Assembly: GCA_018656645.1 (NCBI GenBank)
Contig: JABHZL010000025.1
Coordinates: forward strand, 1-49,209
DNA from: Phycisphaerae bacterium
Lineage (GTDB): Bacteria; Planctomycetota; Phycisphaerae; Phycisphaerales; SM1A02
Direction of reading: 5' to 3'
Length of the DNA: 49,209 nt
The notes under the pieces are model-generated. The model was not told where the DNA came from, ran no database searches, and worked only from the letters and a program-made list of their open reading frames with translations. How positions within the stretch are numbered: position 1 is the stretch's first letter; each line of letters begins with the position of its first letter. A program made the position numbers and the translations under genes. Below are positions 7,099 through 15,440 of this stretch, piece after piece.

Positions 7099-7875
7099 AT
7101 GGCAAGATATCGGTTTATAGTTGCATATGACGGAACAGCGTTTCATGGATGGCAAAAGCAAGCTCCACCCATTGGGGAAAGCCTACGGACGGTACAGGAA
7201 GACCTAGAATTGGCGATACGTGAAGCCACCAGGCAGCCTATTAGGCTTCACGGCGCATCGAGGACCGACGCAGGAGTCCACGCTCGTGGGCAAGTGGCAG
7301 TCTTTGATGCAGATACAGATATTGACCCTTTTAGAATGCTATGTGCTGTCAATTCAAAATTACCAAGCGATATCAGAATCGTTAACGCTGACCTCGTGCC
7401 CTTCGAATTCAACCCAATTGGAGATTGTATTTCCAAGGGATATCGCTACATGCTTGCCCATGGCTGCAAGGACCCAAGAAGGAAACCTCTCTTTGATCGT
7501 CACTTCGTTGCAACAACAGCGTATGAACTGGACCTTGAGCGTATGCAAGAAGCATGCGAACTTCTTATTGGAGAACATGATTTCGCAGCGTTCACCAAAA
7601 TAAACCATGGTCGCGAAACAACCATTCGCAGAATTGATGCTTGCTCTGTTGAAACTGTTGCACCATGGCGAATTGCTATTGATGTTTCAGGAAATGGTTT
7701 TCTCTGGAACATGGTTCGTATTATTGCTGGCACCCTTGTCGATGTGGGCAGAGGAAAAACAAACATTTCAGACATCTCAGAAATTATCGCATCGAAAGAT
7801 AGGCAACGTACAGGAATTACCATGCCGCCAGAAGGCTTGTCACTTGAATGGGTTAAGTATGACGCTGATCAATGA
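7099..7875 (+). CDS. truA: tRNA pseudouridine(38-40) synthase TruA
   Basis: The ATG at 7099 gives 258 residues beginning MARYRFIVAYDGTAFHGWQ, the standard TruA N-terminus. A TTG at 7039 would add 20 residues encoded by the palindrome and is rejected. The catalytic aspartate is D57 in ASRTDAGVHARGQV. Other conserved blocks are SKGYRYML, GEHDFAAFTK and GNGFLWNMVRIIAGTLVDVG. The enzyme isomerises uridines 38-40 of the tRNA anticodon arm to pseudouridine. There is no spaced Shine-Dalgarno sequence (AGGA directly abuts the ATG), compatible with a leaderless message from the -10-like box at 7087. The 3' end overlaps the convergent gene by seven bases. Confidence 0.95.
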   Translation: MARYRFIVAYDGTAFHGWQKQAPPIGESLRTVQEDLELAIREATRQPIRLHGASRTDAGVHARGQVAVFDADTDIDPFRMLCAVNSKLPSDIRIVNADLVPFEFNPIGDCISKGYRYMLAHGCKDPRRKPLFDRHFVATTAYELDLERMQEACELLIGEHDFAAFTKINHGRETTIRRIDACSVETVAPWRIAIDVSGNGFLWNMVRIIAGTLVDVGRGKTNISDISEIIASKDRQRTGITMPPEGLSLEWVKYDADQ

Positions 7876-9002
7876 CCAAACAAGTTTGTCATCGCGAAGT
7901 ACCCTTGCTCTTGAAAGAACGCAAGTGCTTCTTCAACAGTCTTAAAGATCTTCGTGGCAGTCTCAGTAATAAATGGTGATGGTGGCTTCTCTGGTTTCCA
8001 CACAACATACACTTCCTTCGTGTGTTCCCAAGCATGCTGAAGCTCGCGTTCAACACCACTTGATAATCCAGGAATACCACCGGGCAACTCTGGCACCAAC
8101 GAGACAATCATGTCAGATTGATCAATCAATCTAAAATCACGCATGTATATTTGTCCATCGATATCACCTGCAATATCAAGGATTTCCCGAACAGAAACAC
8201 GCATCGGCTCCCCATCTATTTTTCCACCAAAAGCGTGCGGTTCTACTTCAATCCAATCTTTACCATTCTTTGCAGCTTCAATACCACGATCAAGCAAGAG
8301 TTTTTCATCAACATCAGCAGGATCAAAAGTAATAAAGTGCTCGGCTAGGGCTGCTCTGAATTGATCTATTTCTGCAAGGACGTCGGGCAAATCCACAACA
8401 TGGCTCATTGGAAAGCTTGGATACACTTTCTTCATGTCATTTCTAGCCACAAGTCGGTAACACGTCTCGGAAGTAGATTGATGTCGACCACGACTTAGAA
8501 CATAAAAACTGTTACGGCAACCGACTGCTTGTGCCATCAGCTCAGTTGCGAGAATTTCTTCTTCCCGCCAAACCATACAATCTTTTAACGTTGCGTCTAT
8601 GTCATGTTCAGCATGAAGACGATCGTGGACAACTTCTATGTTATCTACAAGGCAAATAAACAAATCTGGTTGAAATTCAATGAGTTGGTCAAAGTCGAAT
8701 GCAGGAAATAATCCATGACGCCATCGAAATGTAGCGTGAGTATTCATGATCACGTTGGGATGTTCGCAAAACGGTGACGTTTCAGAAACAATATCTTTTA
8801 TTGCTGCACGTCGCAGTGAGTGCAACCGACTGAGTGGCAAGTCAAGAATTCGACCTTCTCGGATATCTGGTCCTTCTGAATACATCATCTGACCAACATT
8901 GAACACGTCAATGTTTCCACCTCGTTCACCAGCAAGCCGTTCCACCTCTTCAAGGTAAGGCTTTTTGTCCATTCCTATTTGACCTGTAATTACTGTTCTC
9001 AT
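7869..9002 (-). CDS. Two-domain protein: adenylate-kinase-like P-loop domain plus nucleoside deoxyribosyltransferase-like domain
   Basis: The 377-residue product is not a standard named enzyme. The N-terminal half (about 1-190) resembles archaeal-type adenylate kinase. It has a degenerate Walker A (VITGQIGMDKKPYL) and an NTHATFRWRHGLFPAF segment like the dTHa-x-G-x-x-P block, followed by FQPDLFICLVDN. The C-terminal part (about 270-377) has the look of a nucleoside 2-deoxyribosyltransferase-like (Rossmann) domain. It reads MRDFRLIDQSDMIVSLVPE, then SSGVERELQHAWEH, then KEVYVVWKPEKPPSPF. A role in nucleotide or nucleoside metabolism is plausible. Substrates are unknown, and the odd Walker A (Lys-Lys-Pro instead of Lys-Ser/Thr) makes ordinary kinase activity doubtful. 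It is the last gene of the phoU-led minus-strand group. Confidence 0.6.
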   Translation of the reverse strand: MRTVITGQIGMDKKPYLEEVERLAGERGGNIDVFNVGQMMYSEGPDIREGRILDLPLSRLHSLRRAAIKDIVSETSPFCEHPNVIMNTHATFRWRHGLFPAFDFDQLIEFQPDLFICLVDNIEVVHDRLHAEHDIDATLKDCMVWREEEILATELMAQAVGCRNSFYVLSRGRHQSTSETCYRLVARNDMKKVYPSFPMSHVVDLPDVLAEIDQFRAALAEHFITFDPADVDEKLLLDRGIEAAKNGKDWIEVEPHAFGGKIDGEPMRVSVREILDIAGDIDGQIYMRDFRLIDQSDMIVSLVPELPGGIPGLSSGVERELQHAWEHTKEVYVVWKPEKPPSPFITETATKIFKTVEEALAFFQEQGYFAMTNLFGH

Positions 9003-9038
9003 AAGGACGTATTATAGCGGAAGGTGCAAGAAACACGC

Positions 9039-9695
9039 TTATTTTTTGAATCTGCGTAACCAAGAGGCCCTTGCGCGTGGAACACTTTTTCCAGATGCCC
9101 TATGGCTTGACCACAATCTGTATGCCCAAACCACTGCTACAACCACCATCACTAGACCCAATAGCCGAACTATCAATTCCACCGAACTTTTGGCCTGCAA
9201 ACTTTCCGCAATCCACCAACCAGCAAACAACTGGGCTGGTGCTGTGATCAAACAACAAACCAGTGTTGGGAGTGCAAACTTAAAGAACGGCATGTGCATC
9301 AACCCGGCAACTGTAATTGTTGTTGTTCTACTCGCAGGAATGAATCTCGCAAGGACGATGACCCATGCACCCCTCTTATCAAATTGATATTTCGCTTGCA
9401 ACATCCTCTTAGGGTGTATGAATCGCTTAAACCATTTTTTGTGCAAAATCTTGGTGCCAAATTTAGAACAAACAATAAACCACAGTAAGTCGCCACATAC
9501 AACACCAAAATATGCTGCCAATAGTGTGGGAACTAGGGGCATTTGACCATGCGCAACAATCATCCCGGCTGGAATAATAATGATGTCTTCCCCAAGCGGA
9601 ATCCCTATTCCTGACAATAACAGCAATCCGAATACAACCCACGGACCCCAAGTCGGGTCGATCATTGAAAACAGTTGATTGATCCACTCTTCCAT
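9039..9695 (-). CDS. dedA: DedA family membrane protein
   Basis: The 218-residue integral membrane protein has the classical DedA/VTT signatures. An N-terminal GIPLGEDIIIIPAGMIVAHG re-entrant loop is followed by YFGVVCGDLLWFIVCSKFG and the diagnostic RFIPASRTTTITVAGLMHMPFFKF (R-F-x-P-x-x-R...G). About five hydrophobic segments are followed by a basic C-terminal tail (RARASWLRRFKK). DedA proteins act in the inner membrane in lipid-carrier recycling and proton-motive-force homeostasis. The start is five bases after the UAP1-like gene's stop, so the two are cotranscribed. It is distinct from the YqaA-like relative at 4108. Confidence 0.88.
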   Translation of the reverse strand: MEEWINQLFSMIDPTWGPWVVFGLLLLSGIGIPLGEDIIIIPAGMIVAHGQMPLVPTLLAAYFGVVCGDLLWFIVCSKFGTKILHKKWFKRFIHPKRMLQAKYQFDKRGAWVIVLARFIPASRTTTITVAGLMHMPFFKFALPTLVCCLITAPAQLFAGWWIAESLQAKSSVELIVRLLGLVMVVVAVVWAYRLWSSHRASGKSVPRARASWLRRFKK

Positions 9696-9700
9696 AGGTA

Positions 9701-11080
9701 TTACAACGAGACGATTTCGCCTGCAGTTATCTGCGTAGGAAGTGTCGTTCTTTTCAAATCCCCAATCGATGCAGCTGTCGTTGGACTAATTTCCACTGTT
9801 GCTCCCAAGGCAACTTCAACACCACAAGCTTGTAACCAAGCGGTGGCACGTTCGCACTGCAATTTCATGCTCGTTTCAGCAGAATCATGACCGCTTGCAT
9901 TTTTAATCGGGGCGAATTCTTCATTACGTTCTGTTTCTAGAACAATAGAATTTGAAGCAAGTGGCAGTACATCAAAGACAAATCGTTCAAATTTATACGC
10001 ATTTGCTTTCTGTGGTGTTACTTTTTCACCAGTGGAAGAATCAATAAATGGAACTACTTTATGTGCCACATGCCACGGCAAATCACTTGCAGCACTTTCA
10101 ATAAAACTTGTTGCAAAAAGATGTGCTGCGATTGAACCGCAACAATACGCAAGGTTGTCGCCATGCTTCTCGTGTGTTTGTTCAGTAGTCATGTCACTGT
10201 ACTCAACAATACTTGTAGACGCACCTCGTTTACAAAAAACACCAACCCGTTCATCTGGATCACTTTTCATCACACATTTACTTGATACTTCTCTAGAGGA
10301 TCGATCACTGCAATGCAGACCCAAAAATATTGGATCAATAACTTTTACTAAGGGATTGTCAACTTGGACATAAGCCAAATGTTCAATTCCTCGCGACGCC
10401 ATTTCTTCTAATGCCCCACTGCGGTGTAATGCAGTGATTACACCACCGTGTCCATCGGGGTTCATAAATATTTGATCTTTTTCAACAAGTAACATCTTTC
10501 CGTTCATATCAACTGCCGGAATAACACCCTGTGGAAAAACGAAAATGTCAGTTCTATCTAAGCCAAAGCAATTATTGTCGAGCAAAAAAGAACGTGTGAT
10601 TTCATCGTTTTCAACGCTCGTCATGATGTACCAAGGGATCGCCACTTCGTATTTTTCTGAGGCAAAAAGTATTTGTTCAGCAATCAATTGAAAAAGTGAT
10701 TTGCCTGTAATCGGCGTTGCTGGAAACGTGCCTTTTGGGCCATTCCAACCAAGTCTCGTCCCTTGCCCGCCAGCTACCGTAAGTACGCCCAACTTGCCCT
10801 GCCGAACAAGAGCCTCGCCCGCCTTTTCTACATCATCCCAACCAATGCCTTCATCTGCTACTGAAATAAATGGGCTTGGCAAAATAGCATTTTCACTAGA
10901 TTTATTTGCGTTGCACTGGGATACCGCTACAAGTTGATCAAAAATCTCAAAATCTATTGATTCGATTTGTTTTAGTAATTTTGATTTCGAAGTGGTGCTC
11001 AGTTCATCCCAATGTTGCAATACATGTTCTTGACCAAAACGAGCAAGTAGTTGCAGAATAGATGATGGGACAGTACTCAA
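9701..11080 (-). CDS. UAP1-like UDP-sugar pyrophosphorylase (UDPGP family)
   Basis: The 459-residue protein belongs to the eukaryotic-type UDPGP/UAP nucleotidyltransferases. It has the uridine-binding loop AGGQGTRLGWNGPKGTFP, then PWYIMTSVENDE, FPQGVIPAVD, NPDGHGGVITAL and the metal/sugar region YVQVDNPLVKV, in the order of human UAP1. It would make UDP-GlcNAc (or another UDP-sugar) from UTP and sugar-1-phosphate in the cytoplasm. It is distinct from bacterial GlmU, having no left-handed beta-helix acetyltransferase domain. Ten bases separate it from phoU and five from dedA. With the GlmM-like mutase at 13483 and the lpx genes at 22 kb it fits a UDP-GlcNAc route. Exact sugar specificity cannot be read from the sequence. 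Confidence 0.87.
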   Translation of the reverse strand: MSTVPSSILQLLARFGQEHVLQHWDELSTTSKSKLLKQIESIDFEIFDQLVAVSQCNANKSSENAILPSPFISVADEGIGWDDVEKAGEALVRQGKLGVLTVAGGQGTRLGWNGPKGTFPATPITGKSLFQLIAEQILFASEKYEVAIPWYIMTSVENDEITRSFLLDNNCFGLDRTDIFVFPQGVIPAVDMNGKMLLVEKDQIFMNPDGHGGVITALHRSGALEEMASRGIEHLAYVQVDNPLVKVIDPIFLGLHCSDRSSREVSSKCVMKSDPDERVGVFCKRGASTSIVEYSDMTTEQTHEKHGDNLAYCCGSIAAHLFATSFIESAASDLPWHVAHKVVPFIDSSTGEKVTPQKANAYKFERFVFDVLPLASNSIVLETERNEEFAPIKNASGHDSAETSMKLQCERATAWLQACGVEVALGATVEISPTTAASIGDLKRTTLPTQITAGEIVSL

Positions 11081-11090
11081 AACAAAATAC

Positions 11091-11771
11091 TCAAAACTCA
11101 GGTGTTTCCGGCGTTGTCCAACCGTCCGGAAGGTGTCGTACTATTTTCCCCGTGCCAAGATAAATTACTTGTTCACAAATATTAGTACAGTGATCTGCTA
11201 TTCGCTCTAATGATCTTGTTACTGAAAGCAACTCAAATGCAACAAGTGGGTCAAGAGATCCATCCCCTGTTCGGTGTTGTACATCAAGGACAATTTCTTT
11301 TCGGAAACGATCAACAGTGTCATCAAAAGAAAGGACGCGAACTGCAAATTCTGTGTCGGTATCAGACAACGCTTTGTTTGTGTCTCTCGCCATGCCCACA
11401 ACACTATTCGCCATCACTCTAAACGTAGGCGGGGCTTGCGAAACCGGAGAACCATCTTGCAGTGTTTTCTCTGCGATGAGAGATGCGCAATCTGCAATGC
11501 GCTCAAGTTCATTGTTCACTTTCACAACAGTCAGAACGCTTCTGATTCCCTTTTCATCAGTTGACCCAAGGCGAAGCAAGTCGATGCATGCTCGCTCAAT
11601 TTCAACATCTACTTGATCGATGAATGCTTCACCACGTAGAACTGATTCTGCGACTTCATTATCTGACCCAAAACAAGCTTCAACCGATTTAAAAAGTTGC
11701 TCGACAACGCGGTCGCCCTGTGTATTCAGGTCGGCTTGTAGTTGTGCTAGTTTTTTGTCAAATTCTGACAT
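11091..11771 (-). CDS. phoU: Phosphate signalling accessory protein PhoU
   Basis: The 226-residue, all-helical protein has two PhoU repeats. Each carries the metal-binding E/DxxxD-type helix: NNELERIADCASLIAEKTL in the first and VTRSLERIADHCTNICEQVIYL in the second. PhoU links the Pst phosphate transporter to the PhoR/PhoB two-component system and restrains phosphate uptake. No pst, phoR or phoB gene is next to it. Instead it heads a minus-strand group with the UAP1-like enzyme, DedA and the kinase-like fusion. A divergent 95-base region separates it from pdxJ. A hydrophilic C-terminal tail extends slightly beyond the domain. Confidence 0.92.
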   Translation of the reverse strand: MSEFDKKLAQLQADLNTQGDRVVEQLFKSVEACFGSDNEVAESVLRGEAFIDQVDVEIERACIDLLRLGSTDEKGIRSVLTVVKVNNELERIADCASLIAEKTLQDGSPVSQAPPTFRVMANSVVGMARDTNKALSDTDTEFAVRVLSFDDTVDRFRKEIVLDVQHRTGDGSLDPLVAFELLSVTRSLERIADHCTNICEQVIYLGTGKIVRHLPDGWTTPETPEF

Positions 11772-11866
11772 GTAGAAATTCGGTCACTAGGTTCAAGTTG
11801 TGGGACAAGAGAGTACAATTGCTATGTGGCGAAGTATACTCGCCGTTCCCCTTGTGGGAGTAACCA

Positions 11867-12613
11867 ATGGTAAAACTTTGTGTCAACATTGATCATGTCG
11901 CGACTATTCGTGAGGCTCGTAAGACCTACGAACCGGACCCTATAGCGGCAGCCCACGAGGCCGAACTTGGTGGCGCTGATGGAATCACACTCCACATCAG
12001 GGAAGATCGCCGCCACATGCAAGATGACGATCTTGCCCTACTTCGGAAAAATGTAAAAGTTCCTCTTAATTTAGAAATGGCAGCTACGGACGAGATGGTA
12101 GCAATCGCCATCGCTACCAAACCCGAAATGGTCATGCTTGTGCCAGAAGGCAGAGATGAAATCACAACCGAAGGCGGGCTCGATATTTGTGGCGACCTAC
12201 ATCGGCTAAAAGAGGTAATCCACACTTTACACCGCGCGTCCCTTCGAGTCAGTGCATTCATCGATGCTGAAACACACCAAATAAATGCCGCCAAAGAAGC
12301 CGGCTGCGATGTTTGTGAAATTCACACTGGTCCCTACGCCGAATCCATCGAGAATAACGAGTTCTCACTTTCTCATGAGGAAGTAGAGAAGAGCATTGAC
12401 CGCATCAAAAAATCGATTGAACAAGTTCGCACGCTTGGCATGCAATGCAACGCTGGGCACGGATTAAATTATCATAATGTAAGTCGTATTGTTGCACTTG
12501 ATGGCTTGACTGAACTTCACATAGGACATTCGATTGTCAGTCGTTGTGTTTTTGTTGGAATGCGGAAGGCGGTAATAGAGATGAAGGAACATTTCAAAGA
12601 GGTTGTCAAATGA
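11867..12613 (+). CDS. pdxJ: Pyridoxine 5'-phosphate synthase PdxJ
   Basis: The 248-residue TIM-barrel protein opens with KLCVNIDHVATIREAR and contains AAHEAELGGADGITLHIREDRRHMQD, LNLEMAATDEMV and MLVPEGRDEITTEGGLD, then GHGLNYHN and ELHIGHSIVSR. These are the phosphate- and substrate-binding signatures of PdxJ. It condenses 1-deoxyxylulose-5-phosphate with 3-amino-2-oxopropyl phosphate to form pyridoxine phosphate (the DXP-dependent vitamin B6 route). A strong Shine-Dalgarno GGGAG lies six bases before the ATG. An imperfect palindrome (GGCG-A-AGTATACT-CGCC, 11828-11844) sits upstream. It starts a plus-strand run of genes that continues to 14850. Confidence 0.96.
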   Translation: MVKLCVNIDHVATIREARKTYEPDPIAAAHEAELGGADGITLHIREDRRHMQDDDLALLRKNVKVPLNLEMAATDEMVAIAIATKPEMVMLVPEGRDEITTEGGLDICGDLHRLKEVIHTLHRASLRVSAFIDAETHQINAAKEAGCDVCEIHTGPYAESIENNEFSLSHEEVEKSIDRIKKSIEQVRTLGMQCNAGHGLNYHNVSRIVALDGLTELHIGHSIVSRCVFVGMRKAVIEMKEHFKEVVK

Positions 12614-13137
12614 CACAAGATATTACTGGATTACCATATAAAATTGCCGTACTCTGCTATCTCTACGATCAAGATGACCGCCTTCTTCTTTTAAAAAGAT
12701 GCAAGGCTCCAAATGCTAATCAGTATTCGCCAATTGGAGGAAAACTCGAGGCGGTGATTGGTGAAAGTCCCCACGCGTGTGCAATTAGAGAAATTCAAGA
12801 AGAAGCCGGCGTGCAACTTGCAACGAATGAGGTTCGGCTTTCTGGAATGCTTGCGGAAACCGCCTACGAAGGCGAAACACATTGGCTGATATTCTTATAT
12901 GAAGTAACACGTGCAATTGATCATAACGAAATTGCATCAATGGAAATGGACGAGGGGACACTCGAATGGGTTCCTGTTGAGGATGTCGCATCATTTGATA
13001 TACCAGATACTGACAAATCAATCATTTGGCCACTTGTACTTAAACATCGCGGTGGTTTTTTCGCCGTGCACATCGATTGCTCAGTAAAGCCATTTGAGTG
13101 GACCGTGCAAGAAGAGTGGAATGCAACCGATGTTTGA
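12610..13137 (+). CDS. NUDIX hydrolase
   Basis: The ATG at 12610 overlaps the pdxJ stop by four bases (ATGA) and gives 175 residues. The NUDIX box is visible as an E-x7-REIQEEAGV core, preceded by SPIGGKLEAVIGES. The stretch between the first glycine and the first glutamate is two residues longer than the canonical GX5E. NUDIX enzymes hydrolyse a nucleoside diphosphate linked to X, for example oxidised dNTPs or dihydroneopterin triphosphate. Because the next gene is a 6-pyruvoyl-tetrahydropterin synthase homologue, a pterin- or deazapurine-pathway substrate is possible but unproven. A longer frame reading back into pdxJ is rejected in favour of the coupled start. Confidence 0.85.
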   Translation: MTQDITGLPYKIAVLCYLYDQDDRLLLLKRCKAPNANQYSPIGGKLEAVIGESPHACAIREIQEEAGVQLATNEVRLSGMLAETAYEGETHWLIFLYEVTRAIDHNEIASMEMDEGTLEWVPVEDVASFDIPDTDKSIIWPLVLKHRGGFFAVHIDCSVKPFEWTVQEEWNATDV

Positions 13138-13486
13138 AGTTTCTGTTGAGAAATCATTTACTGCAGAGCACGCTGTCACTATTTGTGGTGTTGAAGAAAT
13201 GTCACACAGCCATGATTGGAAAGTTGTGCTTACAGTGCAGGGTGATAAACTTGATAAAGATGGTCTACTCATTGACTTTCTAGATGTGGAGGGGCAACTT
13301 TCTCGTGCGATCGAACCGCTACATCATGCAAACCTGAATACATGTCCTGAAATGAATAATCAAAACCCTTCAACAGAACACGTAGCCATGTACATTGCAC
13401 AGTGTGTGCACATTTCCCCTCCAAATAAAATTGTATCTGTCACCGTAACCGAAGCCTCTCACTGCAAGGCAACTTATACACCATGA
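13121..13486 (+). CDS. queD: 6-pyruvoyl-tetrahydropterin synthase / QueD family protein
   Basis: A start at 13121 (121 residues) has GAAGAG just upstream; a start at 13130 (118 residues, MFEVSVEKSFTAEH) is equally typical of the family. The PTPS fold is shown by the zinc ligands in FTAEH and SHSHDW, the cysteine in TICGVEEM just before them, the LHHANLN segment, the pterin-anchoring NPSTEH, and TVTEASHCKATY near the end. QueD makes 6-carboxy-tetrahydropterin from dihydroneopterin triphosphate for queuosine; PTPS makes the biopterin precursor. It overlaps the NUDIX gene upstream and the GlmM-like gene downstream (ATGA). Family assignment is firm; the choice between QueD and PTPS-like is less so. 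Confidence 0.85.
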   Translation: MQPMFEVSVEKSFTAEHAVTICGVEEMSHSHDWKVVLTVQGDKLDKDGLLIDFLDVEGQLSRAIEPLHHANLNTCPEMNNQNPSTEHVAMYIAQCVHISPPNKIVSVTVTEASHCKATYTP

Positions 13487-14850
13487 ACGAAGCCCCATTA
13501 ATGCTCTCTGTTTCAGGCGCTCGAGGTATCGTCGGAAAGACGATGACACCCGAAGTCGCAAACAATTACGCTGCTGCTTTTGTATCTTTTCTACACGATA
13601 GGCTTGGCAGAATTCCAAAACTTTGCGTTGCTCGAGACAGCAGACCCAGTGGGCCCGAACTTGCAAAAGCTGTTGCAGATGCTTTTGTCTCATGCGGGTG
13701 CGAAGTTGTAGACCTTGGTGTTGTTGCAACACCCACTGCCGGAGTAATGATTGGCGCGTTGCACGCAGATGGTGGCATCATCGTCACGGCATCACACAAT
13801 CCAACTCCATGGAATGGCATGAAGTGCCTAGATGGGGACGGTCTCGCCCCGCCTGTGCAAGACGCGAAAGAAATTATTCGTCGCTTCCACGACAAGGTCC
13901 GGCTCCCTGTTTGCGACTCAGGGAAACTCGAAGAAAACACCTACGGTCACGACACGCACATTTCAAAAGTGCTCGGTATTATTGACCCTCAACCGATTCA
14001 AAAAAAACAGTTTCGTGTTGTGCTAGATTCAATCAACGGCGCAGGGTGCGTTGGTGGTTTACGATTACTTGAACATTTAGGATGTGAAATTTTGCATCTC
14101 AATGGCGAACCAACAGGCGAGTTCGCACACGAACCCGAACCAAAAGAAGTCAATTTGACTGATTTGTGTGATGCCGTTGTTAAATTCGATGCTGATGTTG
14201 GGTTTGCGCAAGACCCAGATGCAGATCGTCTTGCCGTTGTTGATGAAAATGGCAGATACATTGGAGAGGAGTACACGCTTGCTCTCGCTGTTGACCACTG
14301 GCTTCGTGAAAACCCCGGAGCATCAACAGCAGCAAACCTTTCTACAAGTCGAATGGTTGATGACATCGCTGCAACACATGGTGGCACTGCACACCGTTCT
14401 GCCGTTGGCGAGGCGAACGTCGCTGGCGTAATGAAAGAACACGGTTGTATTATTGGCGGCGAAGGAAATGGCGGCGTGATATTTCCAAAAGTCTGTTGGG
14501 TTCGCGACAGCCTCAGTGGTATGGCTCTCATTCTTGATTTGATGCAAACGAGAGAAGAGCGACTTTCAGCAATTGTCAACGCACTTCCTAAATATGAAAT
14601 TATTAAGAAAACAATTGACCTCGCTGATCTCGGCGGCATTCCTGTACTTGATAAAGAAATTGCACGGCTTCAAGAACATTACTCTTCGGACAAACAAAAC
14701 AATAGCGATGGTTTACGCGTTGATTTTGAAGAAGGGTGGGTACACGTTAGACCAAGTAATACTGAACCTATTGCGCGTATCATCGCTGAAGCGAAAGATT
14801 CGCTCACTGCATACACAATCGCTTCAAGAGTTAAATTAACTACTTCGTAA
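13483..14850 (+). CDS. glmM: Phosphoglucosamine/phosphomannomutase family enzyme, archaeal GlmM-like
   Basis: The 455-residue four-domain alpha-D-phosphohexomutase has the N-terminal SVSGARGIVG loop and the phosphoserine loop VTASHNPTPWNGMK. The metal loop is DPDADRLAVVD, the sugar-specificity loop GEGNGGVIFP, and the C-terminal phosphate-binding loop RPSNTEP. The GEGNGG loop resembles archaeal phosphoglucosamine mutases rather than the bacterial GlmM type. It interconverts hexose(amine)-6- and -1-phosphates; the likely role is GlcN-1-P or GlcNAc-1-P formation for UDP-GlcNAc. It overlaps the QueD-like gene by four bases and ends the plus-strand run. The gene symbol is provisional, since a mannose or glucose substrate cannot be excluded. 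Confidence 0.85.
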   Translation: MNEAPLMLSVSGARGIVGKTMTPEVANNYAAAFVSFLHDRLGRIPKLCVARDSRPSGPELAKAVADAFVSCGCEVVDLGVVATPTAGVMIGALHADGGIIVTASHNPTPWNGMKCLDGDGLAPPVQDAKEIIRRFHDKVRLPVCDSGKLEENTYGHDTHISKVLGIIDPQPIQKKQFRVVLDSINGAGCVGGLRLLEHLGCEILHLNGEPTGEFAHEPEPKEVNLTDLCDAVVKFDADVGFAQDPDADRLAVVDENGRYIGEEYTLALAVDHWLRENPGASTAANLSTSRMVDDIAATHGGTAHRSAVGEANVAGVMKEHGCIIGGEGNGGVIFPKVCWVRDSLSGMALILDLMQTREERLSAIVNALPKYEIIKKTIDLADLGGIPVLDKEIARLQEHYSSDKQNNSDGLRVDFEEGWVHVRPSNTEPIARIIAEAKDSLTAYTIASRVKLTTS

Positions 14851-14900
14851 TATTGCAATAAAATTGCAAACTAATTCAGAACATAACCACTGCGAAATTT

Positions 14901-15440
14901 TTAATACAACCCACCTCGCGGCATTACCGAAGTTGTCAATCGAATCGTTTCTTCCCCCCCATCCATCGCTGTTGCGTGTTCTGGATCTGGGTCAACTGCA
15001 AGGTTGATTGTCACTCGTTGCAATGTCGTGCCGTTTTCATATTGCAACAAAAACGGAGTAATTGTTGCGCCACCTGTTGTTTGAACAACTCCTCCAAGTA
15101 CAGTGGCGCCTGTGCCATCAACCGTCATCGTTAACAGTTCATTCACACTATCCCACTCGATTTCTACTTGTTGCCCACTTGGAGTCGTTATTTCTAGAAT
15201 GTTGCTTTCGACTTCATTTTCAGTTGCAACACTAGGAAGTGGTCCAAACGAAACACCAGTTCTAACCAAAAGCGCTATGCGTTCAACTAGAAGCCGAGCT
15301 GTGAGGCGATTTACTCCCTCAGCAGCGCTCCGCCTATACGCACCAACTGTTCCCTGCAAAGAAGCGAACAAGCCTGCGAGCAAGACCGCAGAGATAGCAA
15401 GGGCTACAAGAACTTCTGGAAGCGTAAAACCTTTTCTCAT
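14901..15440 (-). CDS. GspJ-like minor pseudopilin
   Basis: The 179-residue protein has a class III (prepilin) signal, RKGFTLPEVLVALAISAVLLAG: a basic leader of three residues, the Gly/Phe cleavage site, Glu at +5 and a hydrophobic helix. The soluble part is beta-rich with no recognised enzyme motif. GspJ/PulJ-type pseudopilins form the tip of the type II secretion pseudopilus with GspI and GspK. This fits its position directly after a GspK-like gene (ATGA overlap at 15437-15440). It is the last gene of the pilT-gspF-pseudopilin cluster. The call as GspJ rests on gene order and size more than on residues outside the N-terminus. Confidence 0.75.
   Translation of the reverse strand: MRKGFTLPEVLVALAISAVLLAGLFASLQGTVGAYRRSAAEGVNRLTARLLVERIALLVRTGVSFGPLPSVATENEVESNILEITTPSGQQVEIEWDSVNELLTMTVDGTGATVLGGVVQTTGGATITPFLLQYENGTTLQRVTINLAVDPDPEHATAMDGGEETIRLTTSVMPRGGLY

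Noticed and set aside
11828-11844. Imperfect palindrome GGCG-A-AGTATACT-CGCC between phoU and pdxJ as an operator.
   Set aside because: It is interrupted by one base and short; noted in the pdxJ entry but not claimed as a site.
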